Below, one piece after another: positions 1 through 10,100 of a DNA stretch of 64,000 bases. The position numbers and the translations under genes are program-made. The notes under the pieces were generated by a model, which made no database searches, was not told where the DNA came from, and saw only the letters and a program-made list of their open reading frames with translations. Position 1 is the stretch's first letter. Each line of letters opens with the position of its first letter. The stretch comes from Exiguobacterium acetylicum DSM 20416 (GTDB lineage: Bacteria > Bacillota > Bacilli > Exiguobacteriales > Exiguobacteriaceae), in NCBI RefSeq assembly GCF_000702605.1, contig NZ_JNIR01000001.1, forward strand, positions 176,501-240,500, given 5' to 3'.

Positions 1-18
1 CCCGATAGGACATATCGG
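1..18 (-). terminator. probable terminator stem of the antiporter gene, cut by the window edge
   Basis: CCGATA and TATCGG form a short hairpin just downstream of the antiporter stop codon. Any T-run would lie outside the window, so this is only partly supported. Confidence 0.35.
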
Positions 19-38
19 ATCTTTAATATGAAATAGAC

Positions 39-1415
39 TCAAGAAGCGAGAGATTGTTTTGTTTCGATTTTCGTTGGACGAAGAAATGCGAGTAAAAACG
101 TAAATAATGGTGAAAGGAGTAAAAAGAATGCGAATGGAACGTATGCTGTTACTGGGACACCGAGTGTCGAAGCGAAGAACGCCCCAGAAACACCCCACGG
201 AATAAGGGGATTGATAAGTGTTCCGCCATCCTCGAGTGAACGAGAGAGGAAACGTGGATCAATCTGACGCTTTTCAAAGATTTTCTTAAATGCTTGACCC
301 GGAAGCAAGATGGACAAGTATTGTTCCCCAGCCATCAAGTTTACGCCGATAGACGACAAGGCGACGGATGAAATGATGCTACCATCACGTTTTAGTTTAG
401 AAACGGTCCGTTCAATGACCACGTCAATGACACCGATACCTCGCAAGACGCCACCGAAGGCAAGTGCGAGCATAACGAGCGAAACCGACCACATCATCGA
501 TTGCAATCCACCTTTACTAATGATGGATGTAACCGTCTCACTAGAAGATTCTAGTTTTAATCCGTTCTGAATGACGGTCATCCAGTTCGAGATATTCCAG
601 TTTCCTTGTACAATGCCTGTTAATAACAATCCACTTAAAACACCAGCAACAAGTGTTGGGACGACCGGCATTTTACGTAATGCTAACACCATGACGAGCA
701 ACGGTGAAAGCAATGTCCAAGGTGACAAGTCAAATAAACGAGCTAACTCTTGTTGTGTCGTTTGAACAGCAGACGAATCGACATTTCCACTACTACGTCC
801 GAAGATGAAGAACAAGATGAACGTGATCGTGATAGCGGGAATCGTTGTTCCCATCATGAAACGAATATGATCGAACACAGACACATTGACGATTCCTGGA
901 GCGAAATTCGTCGTATCTGATAAAGGTGACATCTTATCTCCGAAACAGGCACCGCTGATGATGGCACCTGCTGCAAGTGCTGGATTAACGCCTAGTGCGA
1001 TTGCGATTCCCATCAAGGCAACACCAACCGTACCAATCGTCGTAAAGGAGCTACCTGTAAAGGTCGAGACGACCATCGCAATCAAAAGAGCGCTCGGTGC
1101 GAACCAAGTCGCTGAAAGTGTAGATAAACCAAAATGGAGAAGGGTCGGCACTGCGCCACTCATCATCCAGACCGCAATTGTCATACCGACGAGCAACATG
1201 ATCAAGATCGGTTTGATCGCTTCCCGAATACCTTGAATCATGTGGTGTTCGACGTCCTCGAACTTAAAACCGCGGTAAACGGCATATCCTGAGACGAAAA
1301 TAAGACTGGACAAGATGGCAAGATGCGGTTCGGCTTTAGCACCGAATAACGCGGACAATAAGATGATGATACTGATTCCTAGGATAGCTGCGGATTCACG
1401 GAATGACATGCGCAT
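39..1415 (-). CDS. nhaC: NhaC-family Na+/H+ antiporter
   Basis: A 458-residue, very hydrophobic integral membrane protein with about a dozen predicted membrane segments, matching the NhaC family of sodium/proton (or substrate/proton) exchangers in length. Family-like features are the glycine-rich ISGACFGDKMSPLSDTTN stretch near residue 155-175 and the DGGTLINPLIPWG segment near residue 390. The start is chosen because AAGGAGG lies 7 nt before the ATG at 1415. The gene is alone on its strand, with a weak cre-like site (1586-1599) in the upstream gap. It should export sodium in exchange for protons. Some NhaC relatives (MleN) exchange malate for lactate with Na+/H+, so the exact substrate is open. 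Confidence 0.88.
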   Translation of the reverse strand: MRMSFRESAAILGISIIILLSALFGAKAEPHLAILSSLIFVSGYAVYRGFKFEDVEHHMIQGIREAIKPILIMLLVGMTIAVWMMSGAVPTLLHFGLSTLSATWFAPSALLIAMVVSTFTGSSFTTIGTVGVALMGIAIALGVNPALAAGAIISGACFGDKMSPLSDTTNFAPGIVNVSVFDHIRFMMGTTIPAITITFILFFIFGRSSGNVDSSAVQTTQQELARLFDLSPWTLLSPLLVMVLALRKMPVVPTLVAGVLSGLLLTGIVQGNWNISNWMTVIQNGLKLESSSETVTSIISKGGLQSMMWSVSLVMLALAFGGVLRGIGVIDVVIERTVSKLKRDGSIISSVALSSIGVNLMAGEQYLSILLPGQAFKKIFEKRQIDPRFLSRSLEDGGTLINPLIPWGVSGAFFASTLGVPVTAYVPFAFFLLLSPLFTFLLAFLRPTKIETKQSLAS

Positions 1416-1585
1416 GCTTCCACCTCCTTAATATGAATATGAAAGTATGTTAACTCTCTGTTACTAACACGCTTTTATGCACAAAAGCATTGAACAAACG
1501 TAATACTAACGAATATTCTGGATGGCGTCAACCATAAGAGTTTCTATGAAAAATATAAAAAAACAAAAATGTGACGATTTTTTGT

Positions 1586-1599
1586 CGTAAACGCTTTCT
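1586..1599. promoter_or_regulatory. possible CcpA cre site
   Basis: CGTAAACGCTTTCT matches the cre consensus TGWAANCGNTNWCA except at the two outermost bases. It lies between the antiporter gene (minus) and the 31-codon ORF (plus), so either could be the target. Only one site and two mismatches make this tentative. Confidence 0.35.
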
Positions 1600-1668
1600 T
1601 TTTTAGTTCAAATCTTGCACAATAAGAAGTATCAAATGACATTTTTGTGAACGATGAGGAGGATACAT

Positions 1669-1764
1669 ATGTTTACATTGATTTTTGTAGTAGTCGTCGC
1701 GATTATGGGTGCAGGCGTATTTGGGATTGATCATCTCGTAGCGCAACGTGCGGAAAAGCGTTAA
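1669..1764 (+). CDS. 31-residue single-span membrane peptide
   Basis: A short ORF that starts with ATG eight bases after a strong GATGAGGAGG ribosome site and ends just ahead of a strong terminator. The peptide begins MFTLIFVVVVAIMGAGVFGI and ends with a charged tail (AQRAEKR), so it has one predicted membrane helix with a short basic/acidic C-terminus. I do not recognise a family. The ribosome site and its own terminator argue that it is a real gene; it may be a small membrane protein that modulates a larger one, which is speculation. Confidence 0.6.
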   Translation: MFTLIFVVVVAIMGAGVFGIDHLVAQRAEKR

Positions 1765-1776
1765 GTAGATGCATGT

Positions 1777-1835
1777 AAAAGAAGCGTTGAAGGGACTGTC
1801 TTATAAAAGACAATCGCTTCAACGCTTCTTTTTTT
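1777..1835 (+). terminator. strong intrinsic terminator ahead of the arg operon
   Basis: AAGAAGCGTTGAAG (1779-1792) pairs perfectly with CTTCAACGCTTCTT (1817-1830), with an inner TGTCTT/AAGACA hairpin and a following T-run. It insulates the arginine operon from upstream transcription. Confidence 0.88.
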
Positions 1836-1844
1836 GTATAAAAA

Positions 1845-1889
1845 CTAATAAAAATTCAATTGACAGTATAAATATACATATGTTTAAAT
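1845..1889 (+). promoter_or_regulatory. arg operon promoter with ARG box(es)
   Basis: CTAATAAAAATTCAATTG (1845-1862) closely matches the Bacillus ArgR/AhrC operator (ATGAATAAAAATTCAA-type) and overlaps a TTGACA -35 hexamer (1860-1865). A -10 candidate TTTAAA lies 17 nt further at 1883-1888, preceded by TG. The spacer itself (GTATAAATATACATATG) resembles a second ARG box. This layout predicts repression by arginine-bound ArgR occluding RNA polymerase. Confidence 0.7.
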
Positions 1890-1923
1890 CGGTATAACAT
1901 TCTTTGAAGGGGAGCGTACAGAT

Positions 1924-2955
1924 ATGAAATGTACCATTATCGGAGCAACAGGATATACCGGAATTGAACTGATTCGCCTGCTAGAAGCACATCCTTCATT
2001 TGAGATCGTCTGTTTAATGAGTGACTCGATGGCAGGGGAATTCATGCATGATGTATTCCCATTCATGAATAAAAAAACATATTCCTCGTTATCTTCCTTT
2101 TCGGTCGAGCATTTGATGGAAACCGAGACAGACATGGTGTTCTTAGCGACACCGAGTGGGATTTCGAAGCATTACTTAGAACAACTTCAAAATTGGTCCG
2201 GTTATGTCATTGATTTGAGTGGCGATTTGAGACTTCCATCTGAAGCATATGCAGCGTGGTATGACAAGGAACCAATTGATCTCCAGTTACAACAAAGAGC
2301 AACTTATGGATTACCAGAATGGAATCGTCAAGCTGTTGCATCGAGCAAATGGATTGCGAATCCGGGCTGTTACGCGACAGCAGTTTTGCTCGGACTGACA
2401 CCATTCTTAAAAGAGAAAAAAATCGATCCATCTCAAATCATCATTCAAGCTTCTTCTGGTCTAACGGGGGCTGGCAAAACGTTAACGGCACAAACGCATC
2501 ATGTCCATTCCAGCGAAAACGTTCGTTTGTATAAAGTGAATCAGCATCAGCACATTCCGGAAATTGAGCAGGCGCTTTTCGAATGGACTGGATCATCGGA
2601 TCCGATTACGTTCTCGACCCAACTACTACCGATCAATCGAGGCATCATGGCGATTATGACAGTCCAGCCGTTGATCGATTTATCGGAAGCGGAGTGGCGA
2701 TCCTGGTTGATTGACCAGTATGCAACGGAACCATTCGTCCGAATCCAACAGGCTGATCCGGAAATTAAGTCCGTCGTCGGGAGTAATCATTGTGATTTGA
2801 CCGTCTATAAGGATGATCGGACAGGGCGCGTGACCATCGTTTCAGTCATCGATAACATGCAAAAAGGAGCTGCCGGACAAGCCGTTCAAAATGCCAACAT
2901 TTTAGCAGGATTTGATGAAATGTCTGGTCTGACCCAACAACCGATCTATATTTAA
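1924..2955 (+). CDS. argC: N-acetyl-gamma-glutamyl-phosphate reductase
   Basis: Catalyses the NADPH-dependent third step of the acetylated arginine pathway, reducing N-acetylglutamyl phosphate to the semialdehyde. The 343-residue protein has the nucleotide-binding GATGYTG motif at residues 7-13 and the catalytic cysteine in NPGCYAT (Cys149), followed by SSGLTGAGK. Length is typical of the family. ATG follows GAAGGGGAG by 10 nt. It is the first gene of a seven-gene arginine operon driven by the ARG-box promoter at about 1860, and 30 nt separate it from argJ. Confidence 0.97.
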   Translation: MKCTIIGATGYTGIELIRLLEAHPSFEIVCLMSDSMAGEFMHDVFPFMNKKTYSSLSSFSVEHLMETETDMVFLATPSGISKHYLEQLQNWSGYVIDLSGDLRLPSEAYAAWYDKEPIDLQLQQRATYGLPEWNRQAVASSKWIANPGCYATAVLLGLTPFLKEKKIDPSQIIIQASSGLTGAGKTLTAQTHHVHSSENVRLYKVNQHQHIPEIEQALFEWTGSSDPITFSTQLLPINRGIMAIMTVQPLIDLSEAEWRSWLIDQYATEPFVRIQQADPEIKSVVGSNHCDLTVYKDDRTGRVTIVSVIDNMQKGAAGQAVQNANILAGFDEMSGLTQQPIYI

Positions 2956-2985
2956 ATACTTTGAGATGAAAGAGGAGGAACGCCT

Positions 2986-4203
2986 GTGTGGCAAGTACAA
3001 ATAGAGACCCCATTGACGATCACGACACCGAAGGGATTTCAAGCTTCAGGGGTACACGTCGGGCTAAAGCGAAAGCGGAAGGATCTTGGTTTGATTTGGT
3101 GTGAGAAAGGTGCAAGTGCCGCAGCTGTCTATACGACGAATCAGGTGCAAGCAGCACCGATCACTGTGACGAAGCAAGCGTTACAGGCGTCACAAGGACA
3201 CATTCATGCAGTCCTCGTCAACAGCGGAAATGCGAATGCCTGCACAGGAGAACTTGGTCTATCACATGCGTATACATCACAACAAGCGTTAGCGACCCAC
3301 TTCGGGATTGCTCCAGAACAAGTCGCGATTGCTTCAACAGGAATCATTGGTCAACCGTTAGCCATTGATACGTTACTGGCAGGTATTCCACAGCTGATGC
3401 CTACAAATGACAAGGATGCCGCGAATGATTTTTCCCATGCGATCCTGACGACCGATACCGGTACGAAATCTGCTGGTCAACAATACATGCAAGGCAATGT
3501 TCAAATTTCAGTATGTGGCGTGGCGAAAGGGTCAGGGATGATTCACCCGAACATGGCAACGATGCTTGGGTTCTTGACGACCGATGCAACGATTGAACCG
3601 GATGTCTTACAGACACTATTGCGCCGGACGATTCATCGGACGTTCAACTGCATTACCGTAGACGGTGACAGTTCGACGAATGACATGGTCATGATTTTAG
3701 CGAGCGGAGCTGCAGGAGGAGCAACGATCGTTGAAGGGACAGACGAAGCGTTAGCATTCGAACAGGCGATCGAAACGGTTTGCCAAGATTTAGCGAAACA
3801 GATTGCGCGGGACGGGGAAGGTGCGACGAAGTTGATCGAAGTGACGGTAGACGGAACACAAACTGATGAAGTAGCGCGGATGATCGCCAAACAAGTCGTC
3901 GGATCGTCTCTCGTCAAAACAGCAATCTTTGGGGAAGATGCGAACTGGGGACGAATCATCGCTGCAGTCGGGAGTATCAAGGAGCCACTTGATGTATCAA
4001 ACGTTGACATCAAAATTGGTTCGCAGTGGGTGTTGCAACAGAGCATGCCTGTCTTATTCGATGAAACAATTGCATCGCGGGAGTTGGCACAGCAGGACGT
4101 TCAAATTCATATCGATTTACATGACGGCACAGGACGAGGGCACGCCTATGGATGTGATCTGACGTACGATTACGTCAAAATCAATGCGAGTTACCGGACA
4201 TGA
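2986..4203 (+). CDS. argJ: bifunctional ornithine acetyltransferase / N-acetylglutamate synthase
   Basis: Recycles the acetyl group from N-acetylornithine to glutamate and, in bifunctional members, also makes N-acetylglutamate from acetyl-CoA. The 405-residue precursor contains KGSGMIHPNMATMLGF around residues 181-196; family knowledge places self-cleavage between Ala191 and Thr192, making alpha and beta chains with Thr192 as nucleophile. The start is GTG at 2986, preceded by AGAGGAGGA. No separate argA-like gene is seen nearby, consistent with a bifunctional enzyme. The stop overlaps argB by ATGA. Confidence 0.97.
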   Translation: MWQVQIETPLTITTPKGFQASGVHVGLKRKRKDLGLIWCEKGASAAAVYTTNQVQAAPITVTKQALQASQGHIHAVLVNSGNANACTGELGLSHAYTSQQALATHFGIAPEQVAIASTGIIGQPLAIDTLLAGIPQLMPTNDKDAANDFSHAILTTDTGTKSAGQQYMQGNVQISVCGVAKGSGMIHPNMATMLGFLTTDATIEPDVLQTLLRRTIHRTFNCITVDGDSSTNDMVMILASGAAGGATIVEGTDEALAFEQAIETVCQDLAKQIARDGEGATKLIEVTVDGTQTDEVARMIAKQVVGSSLVKTAIFGEDANWGRIIAAVGSIKEPLDVSNVDIKIGSQWVLQQSMPVLFDETIASRELAQQDVQIHIDLHDGTGRGHAYGCDLTYDYVKINASYRT

Positions 4204-4973
4204 CGAAACGAAAAGTCATCAAACTAGGTGGTAGTGTGTGGGAGCAATTGGATGCGCGGTATTTCGAGGAATGGAAAGCGTGGGTCGAAACCGGTAACGA
4301 ATTATTGATTGTCCATGGGGGCGGTCCTCTTCTATCGAGTTACTGTGAGCAAGAAGGAATCAAACCCGTGTTTCGGAACGGTGTCCGTGTAACGACGGAT
4401 GGTGTCTTACTCGGGGCGCGACGGATCTTAGCAGGGGAAGTCCAATCCGGTATCGTCCAGCAGTTGAATCAAGCGGGGATCCCTGCCGTCGGAATGAGCG
4501 GTTTAGACGGCGCAAGCGTCCATGGTAAAACGATCAAAGGACTCGGGGCAGTCGGTCAAATCACGCACATTCATCCACGATTATTCACGGTGTTGAGTAC
4601 GAATGGTTATGTGCCTGTCGTCACGTCCCTTGTCACAGGGGAGCAAGGTGTATTGAACAGTAATGGAGATGCGTGTGCAATTGCTGTCGCGAAGGCTTGG
4701 TCTGTCGACCGCTTTGAATTGTTGACGGATGTCGAGGGTGTAAAAGTAAACGGTGACTATCAATCAGAAATCACGTCTGCAGCCATCGAAGCTGCGATAG
4801 CGTCGGGAGAAATCTACGGGGGAATGATTCCGAAGGTCGAAGCGATGATGCAAGCCACTCAGCATGGTATTCCAGAGGTCGTCATTCGGTCTGGGAAAAA
4901 TGCATTAGCTACAGGGACACAAATCAAGGAGGAATTACATGAGTGCACTACTACCCACTTATCAACGTACTGA
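4200..4973 (+). CDS. argB: acetylglutamate kinase
   Basis: Phosphorylates N-acetylglutamate with ATP, the second step of arginine synthesis. The 257-residue amino acid kinase fold protein has the phosphate-binding KLGGS near residue 8, the GGGP turn near residue 41 and NVNGD-like NSNGDACA plus a lysine-containing GGMIPKV segment towards the C-terminus. It starts in an ATGA overlap with argJ, implying translational coupling, and its last 35 nt overlap the start of argD. It lacks the N-terminal helix of arginine-sensitive kinases, so feedback control is probably exerted elsewhere (inference). Confidence 0.96.
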   Translation: MTKRKVIKLGGSVWEQLDARYFEEWKAWVETGNELLIVHGGGPLLSSYCEQEGIKPVFRNGVRVTTDGVLLGARRILAGEVQSGIVQQLNQAGIPAVGMSGLDGASVHGKTIKGLGAVGQITHIHPRLFTVLSTNGYVPVVTSLVTGEQGVLNSNGDACAIAVAKAWSVDRFELLTDVEGVKVNGDYQSEITSAAIEAAIASGEIYGGMIPKVEAMMQATQHGIPEVVIRSGKNALATGTQIKEELHECTTTHLSTY

Positions 4974-6084
4974 TGTGGAATTGGTCAAAGGACAAGGGTC
5001 GATCGTAGAAGATGCGACAGGGAAGACGTATCTGGATTTCATCATGGGAATCGCTGTCTGCAACACAGGGCACCGTCATCCTTATATTCAGCAACGGTTA
5101 GAGGAACAGTTGAATCAAATTTGGCATACGTCGAATCTGTTTCAAATCGCGGCCCAAGAGCGAGTCGCCGAGCGACTGACGGAAGACAGTCATCTTAGCC
5201 GTGCTTTCTTTTGTAACAGTGGTGCGGAAGCAAACGAGGCGGCGTACAAACTCGTTCGAAAATGGACAGGGAAAACGGAAGTCGTCACGTTTAAACAGTC
5301 CTTCCACGGGCGAACGTTTGCGATGATGGGCGCAACAGGACAGGAGAAAATCAAAGCGGGATACGGGGAGATGGTGAATGGCTTCAAACATCTACCGTTT
5401 AACGAGATGGAGAGTCTATCAGCGATTACGGAGCAAACTGCTGCCGTATGGCTTGAAATCATTCAAGGAGAAGGTGGGGTCGTCGTCGCTGATGATGCGT
5501 GGCTTGAAGCGTTGATGAAGAAGGCGCAGCAATACGATGTCAAAATCATCGTCGATGAAGTGCAGACCGGCATTGGTCGGACGGGTTCTCGTTTTGCGTT
5601 TGAGCAGACACCACTCGTACCGGATATCATTACCCTCGCGAAAGGGCTTGGGAGTGGACTCGCGGTCGGCGCGCTACTTGCGACGGCAGAGGCAGCGGAA
5701 GTATTCACACCTGGATCGCATGGCTCGACCTTTGGTGGGAATCCACTCGCGATGACAGCTGCGGAAGCAACACTTGATCTCTTGTTAAGTGACACTGTCA
5801 TGGCAGACGTTCAAGGAAAAGGCGAATATTTACGTCAACAATTAGAGGAGAAATTACCCAAGTCAATCGTGAGTTCTATTCGTGGACGTGGCTTGATGGT
5901 TGGTATCGAGTGTACGATGCCTGTTGCACCGCTGATTGACGCTTTACGTGAGAATGGTCTTCTCGTCGTTTCGGCTGGTCCTCATGTCATTCGCTTATTA
6001 CCATCGTTGTTCGTGACGGAACAGGAACTCATGCACGCCATCGAAAAAATACAACTCGTTTGTCAACAGGAGGTCATCGTATGA
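4939..6084 (+). CDS. argD: acetylornithine aminotransferase
   Basis: PLP-dependent class III aminotransferase converting N-acetylglutamate semialdehyde to N-acetylornithine. The 381-residue protein has the cofactor lysine in ITLAKGLGSG (Lys235), the IVDEVQTGIGRTG segment (about 204-216) and the SGAEANE motif (about 94-100). The ATG at 4939 lies inside the 3' end of argB and follows AAGGAGG by 8 nt, which decides the start. Its stop overlaps carA in ATGA. Confidence 0.97.
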   Translation: MSALLPTYQRTDVELVKGQGSIVEDATGKTYLDFIMGIAVCNTGHRHPYIQQRLEEQLNQIWHTSNLFQIAAQERVAERLTEDSHLSRAFFCNSGAEANEAAYKLVRKWTGKTEVVTFKQSFHGRTFAMMGATGQEKIKAGYGEMVNGFKHLPFNEMESLSAITEQTAAVWLEIIQGEGGVVVADDAWLEALMKKAQQYDVKIIVDEVQTGIGRTGSRFAFEQTPLVPDIITLAKGLGSGLAVGALLATAEAAEVFTPGSHGSTFGGNPLAMTAAEATLDLLLSDTVMADVQGKGEYLRQQLEEKLPKSIVSSIRGRGLMVGIECTMPVAPLIDALRENGLLVVSAGPHVIRLLPSLFVTEQELMHAIEKIQLVCQQEVIV

Positions 6085-7139
6085 AACAATCCGGAAAACT
6101 AATGCTGGCGGACGGAACGACGTTTACCGGTTCGTGGCAAGGAACAGCTCCAGTCAAAGGCGAGGTCGTCTTTTTCACTGGAATGACAGGATATCAGGAA
6201 GTCTTGACGGATCCGTCTTATCAGGGTCAAATTCTTGTCTTCACATACCCGTTGATTGGTCAATACGGTATTCAAGCGGAGGCGTCAGAAAGCAACCAGA
6301 TTCAAGTCGCTGGCGTCATCGTTCAAACATTAGCAGCGGACGGGGAAGGAACATCACTCGCGAGCTGGTTGAGCAAAGCGAATATTCCGATTTTGTCAGA
6401 AGTCGATACGCGTTCTCTTGTGCATCTATTACGAACGGAAGGCGACCAATTCGGAGACATGATGCAAGAGGATATGGCAGTCACTGAGTCAATCGACACA
6501 GCATACATCGCTTCCGTATCAACGACTTCAGACGTCGAATACGTACCGGAAGTCGAACAGGGTCACATCGTCTGTATCGATTACGGCGTAAAACAATCGA
6601 TGATCGATGCTTTGCTTGAACGCCATATGCGTGTAACGGTCGTGCCATATGATACGACACCGGAGCAGGTTCAAGCACTGGCCCCAGATGGTCTGCTGTT
6701 CTCCAATGGACCTGGTGATCCGACACAACTGGATCCATTTCTTTCAGGAATCCGTGAATTGGCGACGAGCTATCCGACACTTGGTATTTGTATGGGGCAC
6801 CAAGTCCTCGCTCATGCCTTTGGTTGTACCTTATTAAAACAACATCACGGGCACCGTGGGGCGAACCATCCCGTACGTCATCTAGCATCCGGGCAAGTGT
6901 TCATGACGTCTCAGAATCATGGTTATGCCGTTGATGTAAAAAGTATCGAAGCGTCTGAAATGGAACTTGCGTACGAACACATCAATGATGGATCCGTTGA
7001 AGGATTGATTCATCCGGCTCTACCGATCATGACAGTCCAATTTCACCCAGAAGCGAGTCCAGGACCGACAGAGGCGATGGTCGTCTTCGATCAATTCGTA
7101 AATAGCGTATTACATCAGGAGGTAGCATATGTGGGATAA
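6081..7139 (+). CDS. carA: carbamoyl-phosphate synthase small subunit, arginine operon copy
   Basis: Glutamine amidotransferase subunit that supplies ammonia to CarB. The 352-residue protein has the class I amidotransferase nucleophile in LGICMGHQ (Cys237) and the His/Glu pair in FHPEASPGP near the C-terminus. ATG at 6081 follows AGGAGG and overlaps the argD stop. Placement between argD and argF marks this as the arginine-specific synthase (as B. subtilis carAB), distinct from a pyrimidine copy that would normally sit in a pyr operon outside this window. Confidence 0.96.
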   Translation: MKQSGKLMLADGTTFTGSWQGTAPVKGEVVFFTGMTGYQEVLTDPSYQGQILVFTYPLIGQYGIQAEASESNQIQVAGVIVQTLAADGEGTSLASWLSKANIPILSEVDTRSLVHLLRTEGDQFGDMMQEDMAVTESIDTAYIASVSTTSDVEYVPEVEQGHIVCIDYGVKQSMIDALLERHMRVTVVPYDTTPEQVQALAPDGLLFSNGPGDPTQLDPFLSGIRELATSYPTLGICMGHQVLAHAFGCTLLKQHHGHRGANHPVRHLASGQVFMTSQNHGYAVDVKSIEASEMELAYEHINDGSVEGLIHPALPIMTVQFHPEASPGPTEAMVVFDQFVNSVLHQEVAYVG

Positions 7140-10100
7140 ACAGAAAGTACTCGTCATCGGTTCGGGTCCGATCGTCATCGGGCAAGCAGCAGAATTTGAT
7201 TATTCCGGCACACAAGCCTGTCAGGCGCTTCGAGAAGCGGGATGCGAGGTCATCTTAATGAATTCGAATCCGGCTACTATCATGACGGATCCGAGCACGG
7301 CAGATCATGTCTACATTGAGGCGATGACCCTTGAAAAAGCAACGGCCATCATCGAACAAGATCGACCATCCCATCTCCTAGCGACAGTCGGTGGACAAAC
7401 GGCACTCAATCTTGCGATGTCACTCGAAGAAGCAGGCGTACTTGAGCAATACGGTGTCGAACTTCTAGGGACATCGCTTGAGACAATCCGAGACGGAGAA
7501 GATCGTGAACGATTCAAGCAAAAGATGATCGAACTCGCGCAACCGCTCCCGGAAAGTCAAACAATCGAGTCGTTAGCAGAACTTGAAGATTTCATGGCAG
7601 TACACGGGGTGCCACTCGTCATCCGACCAGCCTTTACGCTCGGGGGAACGGGCGGTGGAATCGCGGTGACGAAGGACGAGGCACGTTTGTTAGCGCAGAA
7701 CGGCTTACAAGCGAGTCCGATTTCGCAGTGTTTGGTTGAAGTGAGTATCGCTGGCTATAAAGAAGTCGAATACGAAGTCATGCGTGACAGCGCAGATACG
7801 ACGATCATCGTCTGCAACATGGAAAACATTGATCCTGTCGGTGTCCATACTGGAGACTCTGTCGTCTTTGCACCGATTCAATCGATTTCAGATCGAATGA
7901 ATCAGCAATTGCGGACGGAAGCGCGGAAAATCGTATCGCACCTCGGTGTCATCGGTGGATGTAACATTCAATTCGCGATCCATCCGACGGAAGAACGCTA
8001 CTTCGTCATTGAAGTCAATCCGCGTGTCAGTCGTTCTTCGGCACTTGCTTCCAAGGCGACGGGATATCCGATCGCGAAATTAGCGACACGTCTTGCGCTC
8101 GGTGAGCGACTTGATGACTGCATCAATCCTGTCACGAAGGAGACGATGGCGAGTTTTGAACCGACGATGGATTATATCACGGCAAAAGTGCCTTGTTTCC
8201 CTTTCGATCTATTTACCGGCAGTAACCGGACGCTTGGAACGCAAATGAAGGCAACGGGTGAGAGCATGGCGATGGGGAAGACGCTAGAAGAAGCGTTACA
8301 AAAGGCGTGGCGTGGTGCAGGAGTCGAGCAAGCGCCTCTTTATCCGACATGGATGAGAACAGCGGAGGCTGACGTATTGTGGAAAGAAATAAAGGCGCCG
8401 ACGGATCGTCGCTTGCTTGCGATGCTCGCGCTACTGGATCGCAAGGAGACGACCGTCGAAGAACTCGTCGAACAGACGAAAGTACAAGCTTTATTCGTCA
8501 AAGTACTCCAACGCCTCGTTGATCAGCAAATAAAAATTAAAATGACAGACATCTCTTCTATCAAAACTGCGAAGCTGATGGGCTTTACGGACGAACAAAT
8601 TGCCCTTCTGACGGGTGTCAGTGCTGTAGACATCGAGAAGTTACGTAAAGAGCAAGGCATCCTTCCTGTCTATCACATGATTGATACATGTGCGGGAGAG
8701 TTCAAGAGTGCGACTCCTTATTTCTACGGAAACTGGAGTGGTCAAACGGAAGTCACAGCATCGACGAAAAAGAAAGTCGCTGTCATCGGTGCGGGACCAA
8801 TTCGGATCGGTCAAGGAATCGAATTTGATTATTGTTCCGTTCACGCGGTACGTGCATTACAAGCATCCGGTTACGAAACAATCATGATCAACAATAACCC
8901 GGAGACCGTCTCGACCGACTTCGAAGTCGCAGATCGCCTGTATGTCGAGCCGTTGACACTTGAAGACGTCATGCATGTGCTAGAAGCAGAGGATTGCCAA
9001 GACGTCTTAGTCCAGTTCGGAGGACAAACGGGGATTGCGCTTGCGTCTGGTTTGGAGAACGCCGGTTATCATCTTCTCGGAACGACGGCAGATGTCATCG
9101 ATCAAATGGAAGACCGTGAGCGGTTCTATCAATTTTTAGATGACATTGGTATCGATCGTATTCCAGGACAAGAAGTGGCGACGTACGAACAAATGATAGA
9201 AGTCGCAACAACGATCGGTTACCCGGTCATGATTCGTCCTTCCTATGTCATCGGAGGTAAAGGAATGCACATCATCCACGATCAAGAGCAATTAGAGACG
9301 ATCGTTTCCGAATTAGCATTCCCGGTCCTCGTGGATGCCTACCTCCAAGGAAAGGAAATCGAAGTCGACTGCATTACGGACGGAACAACGACGTACGTTC
9401 CGATTTTGATGGAGCAATTGGAACGGGCAGGAGTTCACTCTGGAGATTCGACGATGATTCTGCCACCTGTATCGCTCAACGCTACCGTTCAGAGCGAAAT
9501 CGAGCGAATCGCGCAGATGATCGGACAACAGATGGATTATAAAGGAGCGTACAATATCCAATTCGTCTTGCATGACGATCAAGTCTACGTCTTGGAAATC
9601 AATCCGCGTGCCTCTCGCACGTTACCGATCGTCGCCAAAGTAACGGGTCAACCGATCTTACAGTGGGCAGTCCAAGCTGCGGTCGGTCAAGCGGTCGCAC
9701 TACCAACGGAACAGACGAAACTTGATTTCCATGCCGTCAAGACCCCTGTTTTTTCAACGTTAAAGTTACAAGGCGTCGATCCGAAAACAGGCCCAGTCAT
9801 GCGTTCGACAGGTGAAACGCTGCAATGGACGACAGACGGACTGGCGCTGGAACGTTTCATTTTCGACGAGACGACGAAACGACATTTGACGACGAGAGAC
9901 ATCATCGTTGCTGGAGCAGATACAGAGGCTTTCGGAATGGGTGTAGCGTTAGATGAAACGATTGACTGGGCACAATGTGCGATTTTCTATTCGCACGTGA
10001 TAGAAGAAAAAGCGAGTCGCGAAGCAGCGCTTGCTGCCGGGGTACAAGTTCTGACAGAACCTGAACTAGCACATTATCATCTACAAGCGACAGAAAAGTC

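Noticed and set aside
310-1236. Plus-strand ORFs of 64-116 codons over the antiporter gene
   Set aside because: They lie antisense to a well-supported membrane protein gene, have no ribosome sites and low-complexity products.
8641-8887. Opposed short ORFs within carB
   Set aside because: Shadow frames of a conserved gene whose domain structure is intact across the region.
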